A stretch of DNA of 64,000 bases from Symsagittifera roscoffensis (Eukaryota > Xenacoelomorpha > Acoela > Convolutidae), in NCBI RefSeq assembly GCF_963678635.1, contig NC_087069.1, positions 20,184,660-20,248,659 on the forward strand, in the 5' to 3' direction. Positions within the stretch are counted from its first letter, which is position 1, and every line of letters begins with the position of its first letter. Shown in pieces: positions 1-13,190 of this stretch. The notes under the pieces were generated by a model. The model saw only the letters and a list, made by a program, of their open reading frames with translations, did no database searches and was not told the DNA's origin. A program made the translations under genes and the position numbers.

Positions 1-644
1 TCAAAGTTTTCAAAAGTTTTTTGAAAATCCGCACCCCCCACTCGAGAAAATCCTAGATCCGCTCCTGAACATAATTGCAATGTTCAGCATGGTTTCCTAC
101 ACTAGAAAATTTAGTTTAATGTTCCTTTTTCTATTCTTTTGACAAAAATTTTGCGTTAAATCTATAAAAAGTTTTCTTCAAACTATTAAGAAAATTTAAA
201 TAGAAAAAACACAAAAACGATTTTTTAGCAAGGGTTTTTAAATCTGGCAAGTTTAACTTCTGTTGCTTGTTGCTAACATCTGTTGTGATATATTAACGCT
301 TGATTGTTTCTCCTCATTACTTGAACTAATGAAAAAATACTTGAGCGTTTACTATATCTACTGAACCGTGCTTCATTTATAAGCTATTTTCATTTTGATT
401 TAAGCTCGTTATTTGCTAGCACCGTGACTCATAAGTTTTTAACATCTTTTCATGCTGTTCAACGGGCGTTTTTATTAATGATTCAAACTGAGCTAACCTA
501 TATAACTAAACCTTCGAAGCAATCTATATACTCAAAAGTTTGGCCGATCTTAAATGAACAACTTAAAATGCCAAAATGATTCGATGGTGGAACCAGATCT
601 AAACTATATTTTATTATTGGATATTTTATTACTATTCTTCATAT
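1..644. other. AT-rich flank, no gene seen
   Basis: Sequence is AT-rich with frequent stops in all frames. I see no recognisable protein, RNA gene or repeat in this stretch. Confidence 0.5.
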
Positions 645-1578
645 TATTATAAAAACAGCTTTGATGACTGCTGATTCGGTTTCATTTTTGATTACAGGAC
701 ATTACACGCTACTGTTTCGTATACGACGCAAAGCTCAACAAATTCACGGGTAGAATTTGATACTGCAGAAATGGTGTTCGAAACCGGCTGTGACTTTTTG
801 TAGTAAGCTACATAGAGATGGCTGCTCAGCTACAAGACAAACTTGGTTTTAGAGAAATAAGCGCATCTGCATTTTGATTGACATTTGATTGACTGCAACT
901 TAGCAACTTTAGTTCTAGAGGCAAAAATGAACAAATCAGCCAAGTAAATTGTTTTTCAAATATCAGCTCTAAAATTTTTTTCTTACAATCTTGCAAATTG
1001 ACAATAAAACAAGTTTTGATTTTCATTTTTTCTATTTAAGAAATTGCATAACTCAATTGTTTTTCAAAAAGTGTGTTACAGATAGCCAAACTAATCTTTA
1101 AAACACAGGGTAAAAGTTTTCCATAGTTGTTTCTTCAGTACTTTAATTATTTTACAAACCAAAGCAAGACAAGTTGGGGATGTTTTAGAAAGTATGACCT
1201 CAACAGTTTCCTAATTGATCTCCACTAGCTCTGGCGAACTATGGCTGATTAATCAAGGTAAGCGTCTTTAAGTGTAGCGAGGAAAGTGAGAAGGATTGAA
1301 AGTCATCAAGAAAGAACCTTTGTTCTGAGCTTGTTTTTTGCTCAAAGATTTTACTAACTACTCAAAAACAATTTGCAGCCAATTTGTCCTCAAATACGTC
1401 AGCAGGCTAATTTCCAAAAAAACTATAGTTAATTTAGGTTTTTAAGAGTGCATGAGCTTGGCAGAGAGACTGAATCCAGTCTAAAGTACGGAAACTAGCC
1501 TAGAAATCCAGTTGAAAGTTTAGTTTTCTTTCCAGCCCACACGGAGCGCCCAAGGATTCTAATCGATTTAAGTGGATT
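645..1578 (+). repeat. Dispersed 0.9 kb repeat, copy 1
   Basis: This block is nearly identical to 23224-24112 in the same orientation. Long runs match, from the segment TTTGATGACTGCTGATTCGG through to CGATTTAAGTGGA. Copy 1 contains about 49 bp (around 812-861) that copy 2 lacks. Both copies are non-coding: the short ORFs inside are not conserved as protein. The two copies sit either side of the Polinton and about 22.6 kb apart. It could be an old non-autonomous transposon or a segmental duplication; I see no terminal inverted repeats that would decide. Confidence 0.85.
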
Positions 1579-1739
1579 CCCGAGACAAAAAAAGTCCATT
1601 ATTATCCATTGAAAATTTAAAATTCAGGCCACGAAATTGACATTATTGCCATTAAAAGCGGTTGTTTTTGAACAAAATAATTCATAATAATCCATTTTAT
1701 TTTTAGAACTAAGGCCGATCATTTTTGCACGGGGGAAGT

Positions 1740-2000
1740 AAAGGAGCTTGTTATAAATTAGGGGAAGGGGGGGGGGTAGACTGGGGGTGGGGTAAACTTG
1801 GGCGATTGGGAGGAAACTGAGGGTAGGGGAACTGGGGGTGGGGTGGGGGAAGGGGTGTCGGTCAATAATTATCCCCCCCATTCAAAGTCTACCAATAAAT
1901 AATCACCCCACGGTCAACCATAAGGTGGAGAATGGCGCTTGTGATAAGCTGGCAGGGAGGGGTAAACGGGGGGAGGGGGACGTGAAGGGGGTGTAAACTG
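1740..2000 (+). repeat. G-rich low-complexity tract with G-quadruplex potential
   Basis: Within an AT-rich setting the plus strand carries many runs of three to ten G, for example at 1763-1780, 1785-1795, 1827-1857 and 1956-1990. Several windows satisfy the usual pattern of four G-runs with short loops. The C-rich complement creates a proline-rich minus-strand ORF (1624-1881) that I regard as spurious. Confidence 0.7.
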
Positions 2001-5000
2001 AGAAAAATGGAAAAAGTAGAGACAAAAAATATATTTAAAAACTTTAATGTGAAATGTAACATTTAAAGAAACGTAAGACTAAGCAACTTCACTTAATAGA
2101 AATTTAGATAATCTTGGAAAAAAATGAAAATTTCATGTTTAACTTCTCAAAACAATCCATTATAATCGATAATAATCAGTGTATGGATTATTTTGGCAGA
2201 AAAAAAAATTAGGACTACGATTCATTTTTAACAAATTGTGATTGAATATAATGGATTATTTTGACATTTAAGATATTAGGATTTTAAATCATTTTTAGAG
2301 AAAATGCAATTGATTATTTCGCTAATTTTAAACGTATTGGCCAGATGATGATAAAATAATTGATTGTGATCCATGGGCGCTCGATGCTGGAAAGCTTCGC
2401 CTCTTTTCATACCGTTAGATGTCTGCCATTTTTTCTGTATAACACAAAAAAGCTCAAAAGATTTTGTATTTATCGACAAAAGTTTTTGTATGCTGAAAAA
2501 ACGGCCGCATAATACATTTGCTGCTCAAAACCTGAGCAGAACAAAGAACACAAACCAATTTCACATTAATTGCTGTTTAAAATTTAAACCTCACTGTTTC
2601 AAATCAATTTCTGAAAAGAAACAAATTAATCCACACGAAAAGACAAACGATTTGGCATCAAAAAAAAATTAGAGCTACACGCTCACTTCTTCGACAGATA
2701 ATCTTGATAACTTCAGTATGGAATCCTGGTCTATCGGGGGGTAGAAAAATTTTAAATAAAAACTAAAAAAGTGATAAAGTAAGCGAAAACTTAAGCGAAT
2801 CCAAAAACACTAGTTGCTCTCAAAAAGGCATATCTTAAAAATTTGAATCCAATTTAAGTTTTTTTGGTCACAGTTTGAAGAAAAAATTATTAAACTGCTT
2901 AAACAGTTCATTTAGTATGCCATACCGAACAATAGATTTTAGTTTTTGTGGCACAAAAATTGTAATAAATAGCTTGTTTCAATGAAATTTGAAGTTACTA
3001 CTGAGCTGAATCTGTGAACACTAAAGAATTCAAAGACAACAGCAAAAAAAAATTTTCCTTTTGAAGAAAAGTACCAGATACAATTTTAGAAGCAGGCGGT
3101 TCTGTTGGTTTCTGCAGTAAAAAAAAACAGTTGTACAAGTTGGTTTTTGTTTATCAAAGGATTATTTTGACCCTTTAAAACCGGTTGGAGTTTTTTTCAA
3201 CGTAGAGTTTTTTATTCTCTTTGTTTATCATGACTCGCTCCGACTTTTTATATCTTCCAGAAGTTTTTTGTCTCGCTTAATTTTGTTTTCGTTACTAAAA
3301 TGCAATTCTGGCATGATTCGTTAAGTGGCTAAAGTCTCACTAAGCGAAGCACATGCTTCAAGTTCTTTTGTCTCATCTCAGGTGCAAAAGAGAGCTTGTT
3401 CTCGATGATTAAAAAACTTTAAATTGATAAAATCTCAACTGATTTTAAAGCGTCAATTTTTTCTTGTGATATACAAAATACAAATAAAAGTGAAAACTTG
3501 TCCAACCGTTTTTTGATACTGATTTAGAAGGCTCTCCGTTTTAAGAAACAGTTGGTCAGAAACCATTAATTCTTGAAGAAGCAGCATTCAACACGTTCCA
3601 GCGCAAAAAGCATCAAAAAACGCCGAGCCAAAAAAACTGTCGCACACAGTTAACGAAAATAGGCAGCGCAAAAGCCAAACGAGACAAAGAGCAGGAGAAG
3701 ATGACTCTGAATTGCATGGAACGCCCAAAAACAGTTATGTTTCGGCAATGATAAAATAATGAAGACAAAAATGAAAGTAACGCAAGGTTACTCCAATTAA
3801 AGAGAAGTAAAGTACATCATTGCTTGGTAGTGCAAAGAACATAAAAGAAGCAACAAAAATTTTACGAAGTGATTACTTTAGATACAGAGCCTGTACCTAC
3901 AGAATATTGAATGGTTCTGTTCGGGCCTATGTTGATGAGAATGAAGAATGCAACAAAAATAAAAAGTATATTATGATTGCATTGGGTTGCACTCCACGCT
4001 CTCTGTGTGAACAGACGAATATATCAAACTCTGACTGCTCAATTGCAGAAGCATTCAAACAAAAGATTGAAAAAGACTGCCAAGAAAAACCAGCCGAGTT
4101 AAGAGCAGTGAAATCATTGGGTTCTCATAAGTTATCGGGAGGAAAAAGCACCGAAACTAAAGAAAAAAACAGGGAGTGAAAAAATTGCACTATAGAGGAC
4201 CGTGCGATCACTAAAGACTTCGATTTATAAACAATTGGAGGACAAGTTGACGTACTCTTGCATCGATAAGCTTTTGAGTCTGTGAACACAAAAGAACTGG
4301 TGAGCAAACAGCGTCCCTAACTTAGCTTCAGAACAGTGACCAAATAAAACGTTTCAAGTCTAGTTTTATTTCAAACGAAACAATTGTTGAAACTTGGGCG
4401 CCGATCAAAGCTTCACGTTGGTGATTTTGTTAGAAAAGCGAATCTGACACTCCTTTTGAGAAAAAAGTATGCAATCGTTCACTGAAGGAGATATTGAAGC
4501 ATTTGAAATACCAACAAAAAACCCGCCAGTTTAAAGTTTCGAAGCCGCTAACAACAACCGACAAAAGATAAGAGTTATGAGCTAGATTCAATAGGGATAG
4601 TGGAAAAAAAAACCAAATTAAGCGGTGTCTGAAAAATCTGTTGAGCGAAACTATCAACCTACAAGACAAACGAGAGTTTCGCACTGAATTTGAAAATGTA
4701 ACGGTCACCAAAATAGCGTACAATAAGAAAAAATTAAAGCAATCCACTAACTGTCAGAAGACAAAATATCCATGCAGTAAAATGGAGGTACTGGTGAATT
4801 AACAAAAGGCGAGTAAATGAAAATTGAGAAATTGAGTTACTCAACGAAATCAATCGGATGATTTATCTAGTTGATTATAGTTAAAGCATCGTTCCCATTA
4901 GCAAACAGTTTTCAAAATTTATGCAAAATTGGGAAGGCGTTACCTTAAAGAGTACACATATTCCAAGTATGTTAGGTTTCAAGGCTGTACGAGATGGACT

Positions 5001-6436
5001 GGGCTAGCATATTGGTTAAAAATGAATCAGTCATTTCCGTTGCACTAAATCATTTCCTTGTTGATATCTCTGCTCAAAGCCATATGGTTCTCAGTTAAGT
5101 GAACTTCATATGTTATTAGATTTTGGGTGACGCTAAAGCACCGTTGCTAAGAGTCCTGGATAAAACTCAACGAGTGAAAAACGATAACACTCGCATTTTT
5201 GAAAGAAACATTGCAATTTTTTAGCAACTTGGACTTAAAGAAATCTTCTCAAAAATATCAAGAAACTTACAGTATCTCTATGAACAAGAACTGGTAGTGT
5301 TGAAACATTTGCGGAAGGAGTTTGAAAAATGGATTTGCTTATGAATTTTTTTTAAAAATCAGGATAGGAATTTGGAGCCATACTATCAAAATCAAATGAC
5401 AATGGTACACTTTTCAAGACCTTAGAGACAACCAGCGGCTCAGTGGCTTCGGTGCTCTGGCCATGGATCTAGATTAAGTTGCACTTCCATTGCCTGTGAA
5501 GTTTATAGTATCAGCAGCAAAACGTTTTGGAAAGGATTACTTGTTCAGGCACTTCAAAAAAAAAACTGAAGAAGCAAACCATGAAAAACTTGGTAAAGAA
5601 ACATGTAAACACGATTGAAAGCAATTTGGAGGTGAATGCAGCAAGTTTTAGAATAGGAAAAGATAAGAATCAGAAAAATTAAAAGTTTTAGAAAAAAAAG
5701 ACATCAAAAACACTAAAAAAAATAAATAAGTTCTCATTCCATTAAAACGAACTCCAGTGAGAATTCATGCCAGTTTTTTATCAGGGTGAGAAAAGATTTC
5801 TAATTTCAAACCAACTGAAGCAACTCACAGCTCCTCAAACTTATTTGAAAACCCTCTCAACTTGTTCCGTTTGAGAATGCGTTTAGTCAAACAGTTTGGG
5901 ACTTTTTTGCCTATGGTGGGCAAATAATCGAAATTGAAATGTTAGATAGAAACAGTTTTTTCATATTCAAAGAATTTATAATGCCCTGCGAATTCATGAT
6001 ACAGAGGCAGCATAACTGGACACATTTTATTAATGCCTTTTTCCTCTTTCAACTTAAATTATGAATGCACAAGATCCTAAATGGAGAAACTAATGCTAAT
6101 TTCGAACAAAAAAGTTCATTCAGACCAATTGCTTACACAGTAACGATGCAAAACAAACAAGGCTCGCTTTCTAAGGCTAAATTTCTTCTAGATACTTGAT
6201 GTAATAAATTTGTGACTGATGATTTTCTATAATGATTTTTTGTTTGATTACTTTTGTTCAACATTAACTTTAAACGCTGAAAGGCCTGCCGCTTGTGTCA
6301 TCTTAGTCTCTAGAAGGGTTTCCCAAAATTTGATATTTATTTATAAAACAAATTTACAAATTTCTAAAAAGTCAGAAACATTATTCCACCCCATTTAACT
6401 TTTTCTAATTAATTGTTCTGTGGGTACATCAGTTCT
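2001..6436. other. AT-rich flank, no supported gene
   Basis: I find no recognisable gene in 4.4 kb. The longest open stretch (3820-4179, plus, opening on TTG) reads as a 119-residue lysine-rich protein. I recognise no domain in it, and the surrounding sequence (4180-5720) has some coding-like fragments interrupted by stops, so it may be part of an old transposon. Several A/T homopolymer runs occur. Nothing regulatory can be supported. Confidence 0.4.
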
Positions 6437-6442
6437 CAGGTC
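6437..6442. repeat. Target-site duplication CAGGTC, left
   Basis: The six bases CAGGTC directly precede the left terminal repeat. The same six bases directly follow the right terminal repeat at 21381-21386. A 6-bp target duplication is the known signature of Polinton/Maverick integration. Confidence 0.92.
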
Positions 6443-6675
6443 AGTAGTATGCATATAGTGCATTAGGATCGGAGTGGTTTGCCATTATGTAAGGCCTTTA
6501 GGTATAGATCATTATGGTCACTCTGTATTATCTGGAAACCAATGGTCACCATGTAAAAATCAATAGATCATAATGGTCACTATGTATTATCTGACAACCA
6601 ATTTTCACCATGTAAAAGTCCAAATTGTCACCACGAGTTATTTTATAACCAAACCAAAAGTTCTCATGTAAAGTT
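6443..6675 (+). repeat. Polinton left terminal inverted repeat
   Basis: It starts AGTAGTATGCATATAGTGCA. Its reverse complement matches 21207-21380 with gaps; the outer ~35 bp and the segment CCAAATTGTCACCACGAGTTATT are almost identical. The left repeat carries an extra tandem unit of about 59 bp: the phrase AGATCATWATGGTCACT occurs at 6505 and again at 6564, but only once in the right repeat. The inner limit is approximate. Confidence 0.88.
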
Positions 6676-7123
6676 TCGATATATTATTGAGTTTCACCAC
6701 TGAACGCTGTGATTACATATTTGGTAATGGAAAAGATTTGCTAAATCTTCGTTCTAATAACAACTGATATGTTTCACTGCGCTTTTTTCCGTTTGGTCAA
6801 TTCTTCTTAAAACTTTTATTCAATTTCAATTTACGTACAAATAGATACAAAAGTATGCTGGAAACACTTTCGTTTAGCTGAAAATGAATATATCCCCGGT
6901 TAACTGGGTTCCAAAACTGGAACAAAATCTCGTACTTAAATACGCACTAAACACGGAATAGCGGTAGGTCAAATTTCATGTACACACAATTCTCTTACCA
7001 AATTACTGAATTTTATTTACTATACAAAAATGAATATGTTTTTTTTTGTGTTTTAATCTATTCGTTGATTTTTTGACCGGGGTCTGGAGTTTGCCAAGTG
7101 CTGTTGACCTGGTCCATCAATTG

Positions 7124-10100
7124 TCAAAGCGAACGATGTGGTTGTGTTTTTTCAACAGCAAAACTAACCTTAGAGTAGTCATCATCAATTTCAGGGTGGT
7201 CCCAATCAACGTTTTGAGTGTTAGCGAATTCTTCAGACACCCCATCTAGGAAATCGTTACAATCCCACCACACTGGCTGTTGACCATCTTCAAAAAATGG
7301 CGTCCATTTTTCCAATTCGTCATCATCTTTTAAGTCCGAATTTGCAGCGACGGCGTTGTCATCGCTATCAGCAATGCCAATCGCAGTTTGACCCAAGGTG
7401 ATTTTGTGGCCGTTTGGAAGAGCCCGCTGGCCATCATCGAGTATGTAGCGTTTGTCATCAAATGCTGATAACAGGGTTTTTGTCGAAGTCACAATTTGCA
7501 GATTGTGTGGCTCGAATGCGATTCGACTGTTTTCAGTTTTGAATAACGAGCGAGAGGTCAAGGTGTCTCGATATCTCTGATGAGTCAACATCTTCTGAAC
7601 AGCTTTTGATACACCTTTGGCTGACAGCTTTTGCAGTGTAAATATATATTTAAATGATTACTAACCCATTTAACGATGATAACTAATGCGTGGTGGAAAA
7701 AAAACTGAATTTTTTTTTGTAGCTGCTTCATCAACTTGAAGTCCAGATGCAACAGAAGTTGACCTGAAAGTCACGTGTGACCTTTAAAATCAGTCATCAT
7801 TAAAAAAAATTCAAAAAATCAAAAATCGGTCATCACGAAAAAAATTTTCCCACCCAAAAAAAAATACTTTTTCCAGAAAAAAAACTTCCAGTCAGAGAAT
7901 ATTTTTTCAAAACAAATCAAGTTTTCGCGGAACGAACACTTTTTTTCAATAAAAATATTTTTATTTTTTCCCGACAAAAATAAAATTTTTGACAAGAAAA
8001 ATCTCCAACCAAAAAAAAAGTTTTTTTTCAAACAAAATAAATTTTTCACCGACCAGAAAAAACATCCTTTTCGACAAAAAAAATTTAAAAAAAGCAGATG
8101 AAAATAATTACCTCTGGACAAAATGGAACAAAATTTGGGTTTGAGGGATACAAACTCGGTTATTATGTCCCCTGGAAACTCGTCCTTGAATTTTAAAACA
8201 ACCATTTTGTTTTTCGGATTGTAATGAGGGTGGTTCTTCGGGTAATTTGACAGGTCAACTCATTCAAAATGTTTCTTTTTTCGGAAATTTCGCGGTATAA
8301 ATCTTCACTTTTGTTTTCGTACAGGACACTGTTTCTATCAGAATAGAGAAGTTGACTTTCAAAAATTGTTTTCGTGATATCATAATGAAATTTATATTTG
8401 TGAAGTTTGCTAATTCAAGAACACTAGCTCCCACAATTTTCGGCAAATCCCAATCAATTTTTGTTGGACTCGAAGTGAACGCTGCCAAATTTTCCCCAAA
8501 AATTTTCTAGGATTTGAACTCGAATGCACTAATTTCTCGCAGGGCGCCTTGATAACCTCTAACGATGCCAACGAGCATCCATTTGCGCTTTGACTCGCAT
8601 GTTTTCCCATAAACACAGTTGTTTAAAAGTTTGTACAAATCATCCTCTGCAAATTTGTTTCTGGCATGTTGGCGTTTAGTCGTGTTCAGAATGATATATG
8701 GTTCCAACAATGCTTCTTGTTAAAAATTCAGCACTTCTGGTGCCCTTTCGTTAACTTTTATTCCTAACTGAACATACAATTGCAAAAGCTGGTAAAGCAA
8801 TGTATAGTTTGAGATGTCAGTCATGCAACGTCTGTATTAACTTCTTGAACTTACATATTGAACATCTTGCAGTTTCTCGATTTCTCATCTGACCAAGTAA
8901 AATTTTTTGGTAGGGACTCAACCAATCCTGGAGCACTGTTTCTTTCGTAGAAGCCAAATAGTATTCTTGATGAGTGTCATGTAGTTCTTCTGGGTACTCT
9001 AGACAAACTTCTAGAGTAAATCCAATCAGAGAGTCTTCAGACGTTTCAAGGATTTGGTTCAAAATTACCTCGTCTTCTCTATGCTCTATTAACTGAAAGT
9101 TACGCAGCGGTCTTTTTCCTTTTGTATGACGCCGCCATAGAGATTGTTCGCGTCGATCACAAACCCGTAGGTGATAGCTTGAATTGGGTTGAAGTCAGGG
9201 CATTCTTTGTTGTTTGTCAGGGCAGCTTGTCAGGGCAGCCAAGTTGGAAGCACTAAAAAAGTGCGCATAGTCCATGCCATAGATTTGGTGACTTATTTGA
9301 CGAAACTCTTCAAAGACGCAAGCAAGCAGGAGTGTATCAAACTCGAAATACAAATTGTAATAATCGTCCAATTTCTGACCTTTAAACTCTCTAAAAACTT
9401 TCCTTGCATGTTCCAGATCCGCTTCTGTAACTGCAACTTTTCCTCCATTAAAAACATCGGACCAATGTTGCAAGGAAAGCAATTCTTTTTCTGCAAATTT
9501 TTCTCTATTGGCCATGTACGAATAAGGATAGAAACCTTTTTGTCGTATCAGACATTGTTGCTCCTCCGTCTCATTTGCAAAATACTCGTTTAAAATCAAC
9601 ATCTTTTGTACTGGTAGATTATCAACCATTTTTTGCAAGGAAGAACTTCAGAACTTGCATGAGTCAATGAACCTGAGGTACTCGAACACTTTTTGATCAG
9701 TTCCTCCTTCTTTCTTCCTTTTTATAGTTTTAATTAGAACTCCAATGCTTAGCGATATTTATTTTTGGTCGGTGCTGGGTGTTACACTTATGGTATAGGT
9801 TGGCTCGCATTCATGCAATGCGAGACAAGTATGGTGAATGTCATAGTTCTAGATGTTATGTCCAATGACTGGGGTAAAATTCACAGCTCGTCTTGCTAGA
9901 TTGCATTTTTCATGTGACCATCCCAGAAATTTTCCCGAAAAATGACAATAGTCAAGACATTTTTTGTGCTCATTGGTAAAATTTATACATCAAATCCAAC
10001 ATGATGATGTGTTTTCTTTGTTCAACGATTCTTGGCTTCCAAGGAAATGAGGAAACTGTCGCTTTTGATCTTATATCTCTGTCGCTAAATGATGCAACTG

Positions 10101-11597
10101 GATGAGAAACTTTTTCATGCATTGATCAGAGCTGTCATAGTCAAAGAAGTAGGGCTGTGAGTTTCCGTGGTCTAATTTTGCACTACTCGAGTTGATGATC
10201 GCGAAGGATTATCAAGGCAAGAATTTACCAGTTTTTAGAAAAGATTGAAAGTCGAAGTAGATCACAAGTGCTACGAACCACAAGCCTTGAAGGTTTTTGA
10301 TCTCGTATCGGTTTGTAGCTTTTTCTGCTGAAGGCACGACTACTAGGGCAGGTTCATGATCCTTACAAGACTGGATGTGTTGCCCATGAGCTTCTTCACT
10401 CCAGCTAATGTGAAAGCAGTTTCTACGTAAGCGCGTGCATGAACGATGCCTATATCCTTTGATTTTACAGATGAACTTAAGTAAATTGGTTATAAGTACA
10501 AAGTGATGCCTTGCAGGTTCGTACAAGAGAAGTAGGTTCATGTCAAAAATCTCATTTTTGATGTTGCTATCATTGTTTGGTCGTTTTGATAAAGACATAG
10601 GCAACAAAACTCCCTTTGATACTGGAACACATTTACCCGCACATCGTTGAGTTGTTCAAATTTTCCAATTGATGCGAAACTCCTGGGCAAATCAAAGGTA
10701 CAGTGGGCTTAGTGTGCACTTGCAGCAGTGTATGAGCCAGGTTGTGTTCGCGCAGCCGCCGTGTTTGCTTTTTGTTGATCAGCCAGAAGTAGGTCAATAC
10801 CATGCTTAAGCAGACTATAAGCAGCCGTAAAGCAAAATTCGAAGCAATGTATGATCGTGGTGATTTCTAATGTTTATCAAGTTCTGGGATTCTCGAATTC
10901 GAAAAAGCAAGTCATTAAATAATGATCCATGGATTGGAGAAAATTTTGCAAATTTAACAAAAACTTGAATTACGTGTTGCAAAACCCAACCGCTTCCATA
11001 GGATGCAAAAGTCTCCAAAACTGCTTGCATTTTTTCGACTATTTCAAAAAAACTATTGTCATCTTCTATTCCCAATCGCATCACTGGTTTCATGTCGAAG
11101 TTTGCATAAATGTCAAACCGCTTGTCGGGTTCTATATTACTAGAATCGACTTTTGCTTCTGGGTTTGACCAAACCCAAATTAGCACTGAACTGAACTTTT
11201 CTAGGTCCTTCTGCAACACGCTCCATTATGAGTTTTTGAATTTGATCTTTTTGGTCTTGCATAAATAGCAACAGATCAATCGACTGATTTCCATCCGTTG
11301 GTTGGTTCCCACCAATCACGTATCTTTCAAGAACACCAAAACAGCAGATTGACTTTTTTGAATGCATCTGCCGTTTATTTTGTCTCCATCAGCAGCATGC
11401 ACATCAACCAGAGCAGCATCCCCAGCGGCACTTGTACTAGCTAAGTCAGCAGAGGCAGCTCTCATAACAGGTAGATCATGGATTAGTAAATGAGTTGATA
11501 AGTTTTTTGGCAAATGAAAGCCCAAATGACAGTAGTCACAAACACCTCCAAGTTGAACAGGAAAATGAAGAACATGTTTTTGTAAACTTGAAAGCAT
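7124..11597 (-). pseudogene. Protein-primed family B DNA polymerase, degenerate
   Basis: Fragments in consistent order on the minus strand match a Polinton pPolB, which replicates the element from its ends. From the N-terminal side they are: a C2H2-like finger region (11316-11597, CDYCHLGFHLPKN); a region with HHFVLITNLLKF and an exonuclease-I-like FDF (10212-10607), where the usual second acid is not seen; an exonuclease/TPR-type region with FDTLLLACVFEEFR (9195-9638); polymerase motif A, DANNLYGG (about 9131-9157); LEYPEELHD (8817-9062); motif B, KLLNNCVYGKT (8507-8710); a motif C region reading YSDRNSVLY (about 8315-8352); and a C-terminal piece (7124-7591) with an acidic tail. Motif C would normally be DTDS, so a catalytic Asp is lost. 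Multiple frameshifts, stops and an A/T-rich insertion (7780-8110) break the frame. Family assignment is firm; exact ends are not. Confidence 0.85.
7780..8110. repeat. A/T-homopolymer low-complexity insertion
   Basis: Runs of A and T separated by short CC- or G-containing spacers (pattern like AAAAAATTTTTCC) repeat irregularly. The tract sits inside the polymerase pseudogene between the motif C region and the C-terminal piece. It produces a Phe/Lys-only minus-strand ORF (7819-8205) which is not a gene. Confidence 0.7.
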
Positions 11598-13189
11598 TTG
11601 AGCTGTGATTGAACGATCATTGCATTGATAAAAATCAGACTATTTTCAACAACATGTTTGTCACGCTCATGGCGACTTCTACTGCTCTTGTTTGCATATG
11701 TTAGCGAACAAAAATTGCATTTGAACTTTTTTGAAACTTGTTAAGCAATTGATTAACAGAAGTAGAGACGAATTATATCAACATAATTTATGTACAAGAA
11801 AAACTAGGAAAACGTATCGGTTCGTCTACCAATCGCAGACAAAACGGTTTGTATTTCGGGCGCGCAAGTTTGAATTTGAACTAATTTTCCCGCCAAATTT
11901 CAAAATTTTTTCAGATTTCCCCCATTATTGTAACTGCTGAAATACTATTGGCTGAAATACTATCTCACTAAAAACAATCAAATTCAATTAAAAATGACAG
12001 GATCAGAGTTCCGTGATATAGGAAATTGTTTCAAAACCGTCTACAGAGTTTTGTGTTTCATATTTCAAAATAGACGACACGAAACACGGAATATTATAAA
12101 AACACAAGTCTATACTGAGCATTTTTTTATATATGTACTGAGCATGTTGTCTTACATGTAATACCTGAACAAGCTAGTGACTTGTTTAAACACCGATTGA
12201 AAATGTCAAAAGACTTATTCAATTACAGATAGATTCGTTAAGTCAGTTAGTTGTTGTTTGCTATCAATTTTTAAAAGCTTCAAAATTCACTTCAAAATTC
12301 ACAAACCAGTAAGGTTTGTAAAAGTCCAGGTTTTAAAAAACTATAACTCTGGAATCTATCATCTGGGAAATGTCATTAAAATTATATCGAATTAACAAAG
12401 GTGGGCTTGCTGTTTTATGGAGGAGTATGGTTGTTAGTATTTTCCTCCAAATTAAGGGGAAATCGTGTCGTTTTAAAAAAATACTCAAAACTATAAAAAG
12501 GTATTTAGGGGTCCTTGCTTTAGATGTTCAAGTAACTACCATTTTTCCAGTAGAAAAATCCAATGTTCTCTACTTGTAAACAAAAATGACTTGTAAAAAC
12601 GCTTTTTTTGTGGTTGAAGTGTTGATCTCCACTAAACATTGCGTTACAATTTCTGAACCCTAGCTTTAAAATGCGTAGCTCGGTGAGAGCAGCATTATGA
12701 GTGGTCGTAAGCCTATGTTCGGACCTTTTTACAAAATTTTGAGTCTGTATCTCTTCAATGGACCTTTTTCAAGTCTGTATCTCATCAATGGACGGTCTGA
12801 ATATAGTCGTGCGACATATCAAAATGCTTCTCAACCAGTTTATCTTTTTTGTACAGAAGTCTAAAGACTATGAAACCTCAAGTTTACGAGATAAAAATTC
12901 AGACTTTTTTCCGTGATTTGAAAATTTTGAGTTTTTTCGTATTTTTATTAACGAATTGTCCAACAATCGCGTACAAATTGGCTTATTATGCTTTCCTTTT
13001 CTTAGCAACTTGACGAGTGAAGCATTAAGAGGCAGAGAACTTTAATTTACAATTTGTTTATAATTAAAATTACCAAATGAAAGCTACTAAATATCAATCT
13101 TTCTCAGTTTAAATCTTTATAAGCAATAAATTAAAAAGAAAATGAAAAAAAGCAATGACAATTTCAAAGTTAAATAAGAACTAATCACC
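11598..13189. other. Polinton interior without recognisable gene
   Basis: Lies between the polymerase start and a small minus-strand ORF. It probably holds the divergent regulatory region between minus- and plus-strand genes. Short ORFs at 11731-11940 and 12370-12579 show no recognisable domain. I see no clear promoter motif. Confidence 0.4.
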
Positions 13190-13190
13190 C

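Noticed and set aside
1624-1881. Proline-rich minus-strand ORF
   Set aside because: Direct product of the G-rich tract; no other coding evidence.
3820-4179. 119-codon ORF on the plus strand
   Set aside because: Opens on TTG, has no recognised domain, and no supporting neighbours; kept only as a note in the flank entry.
7819-8205. 128-codon minus-strand ORF, nearly all Phe, Lys and Leu
   Set aside because: It is a translation of an A/T homopolymer tract inside the polymerase pseudogene.
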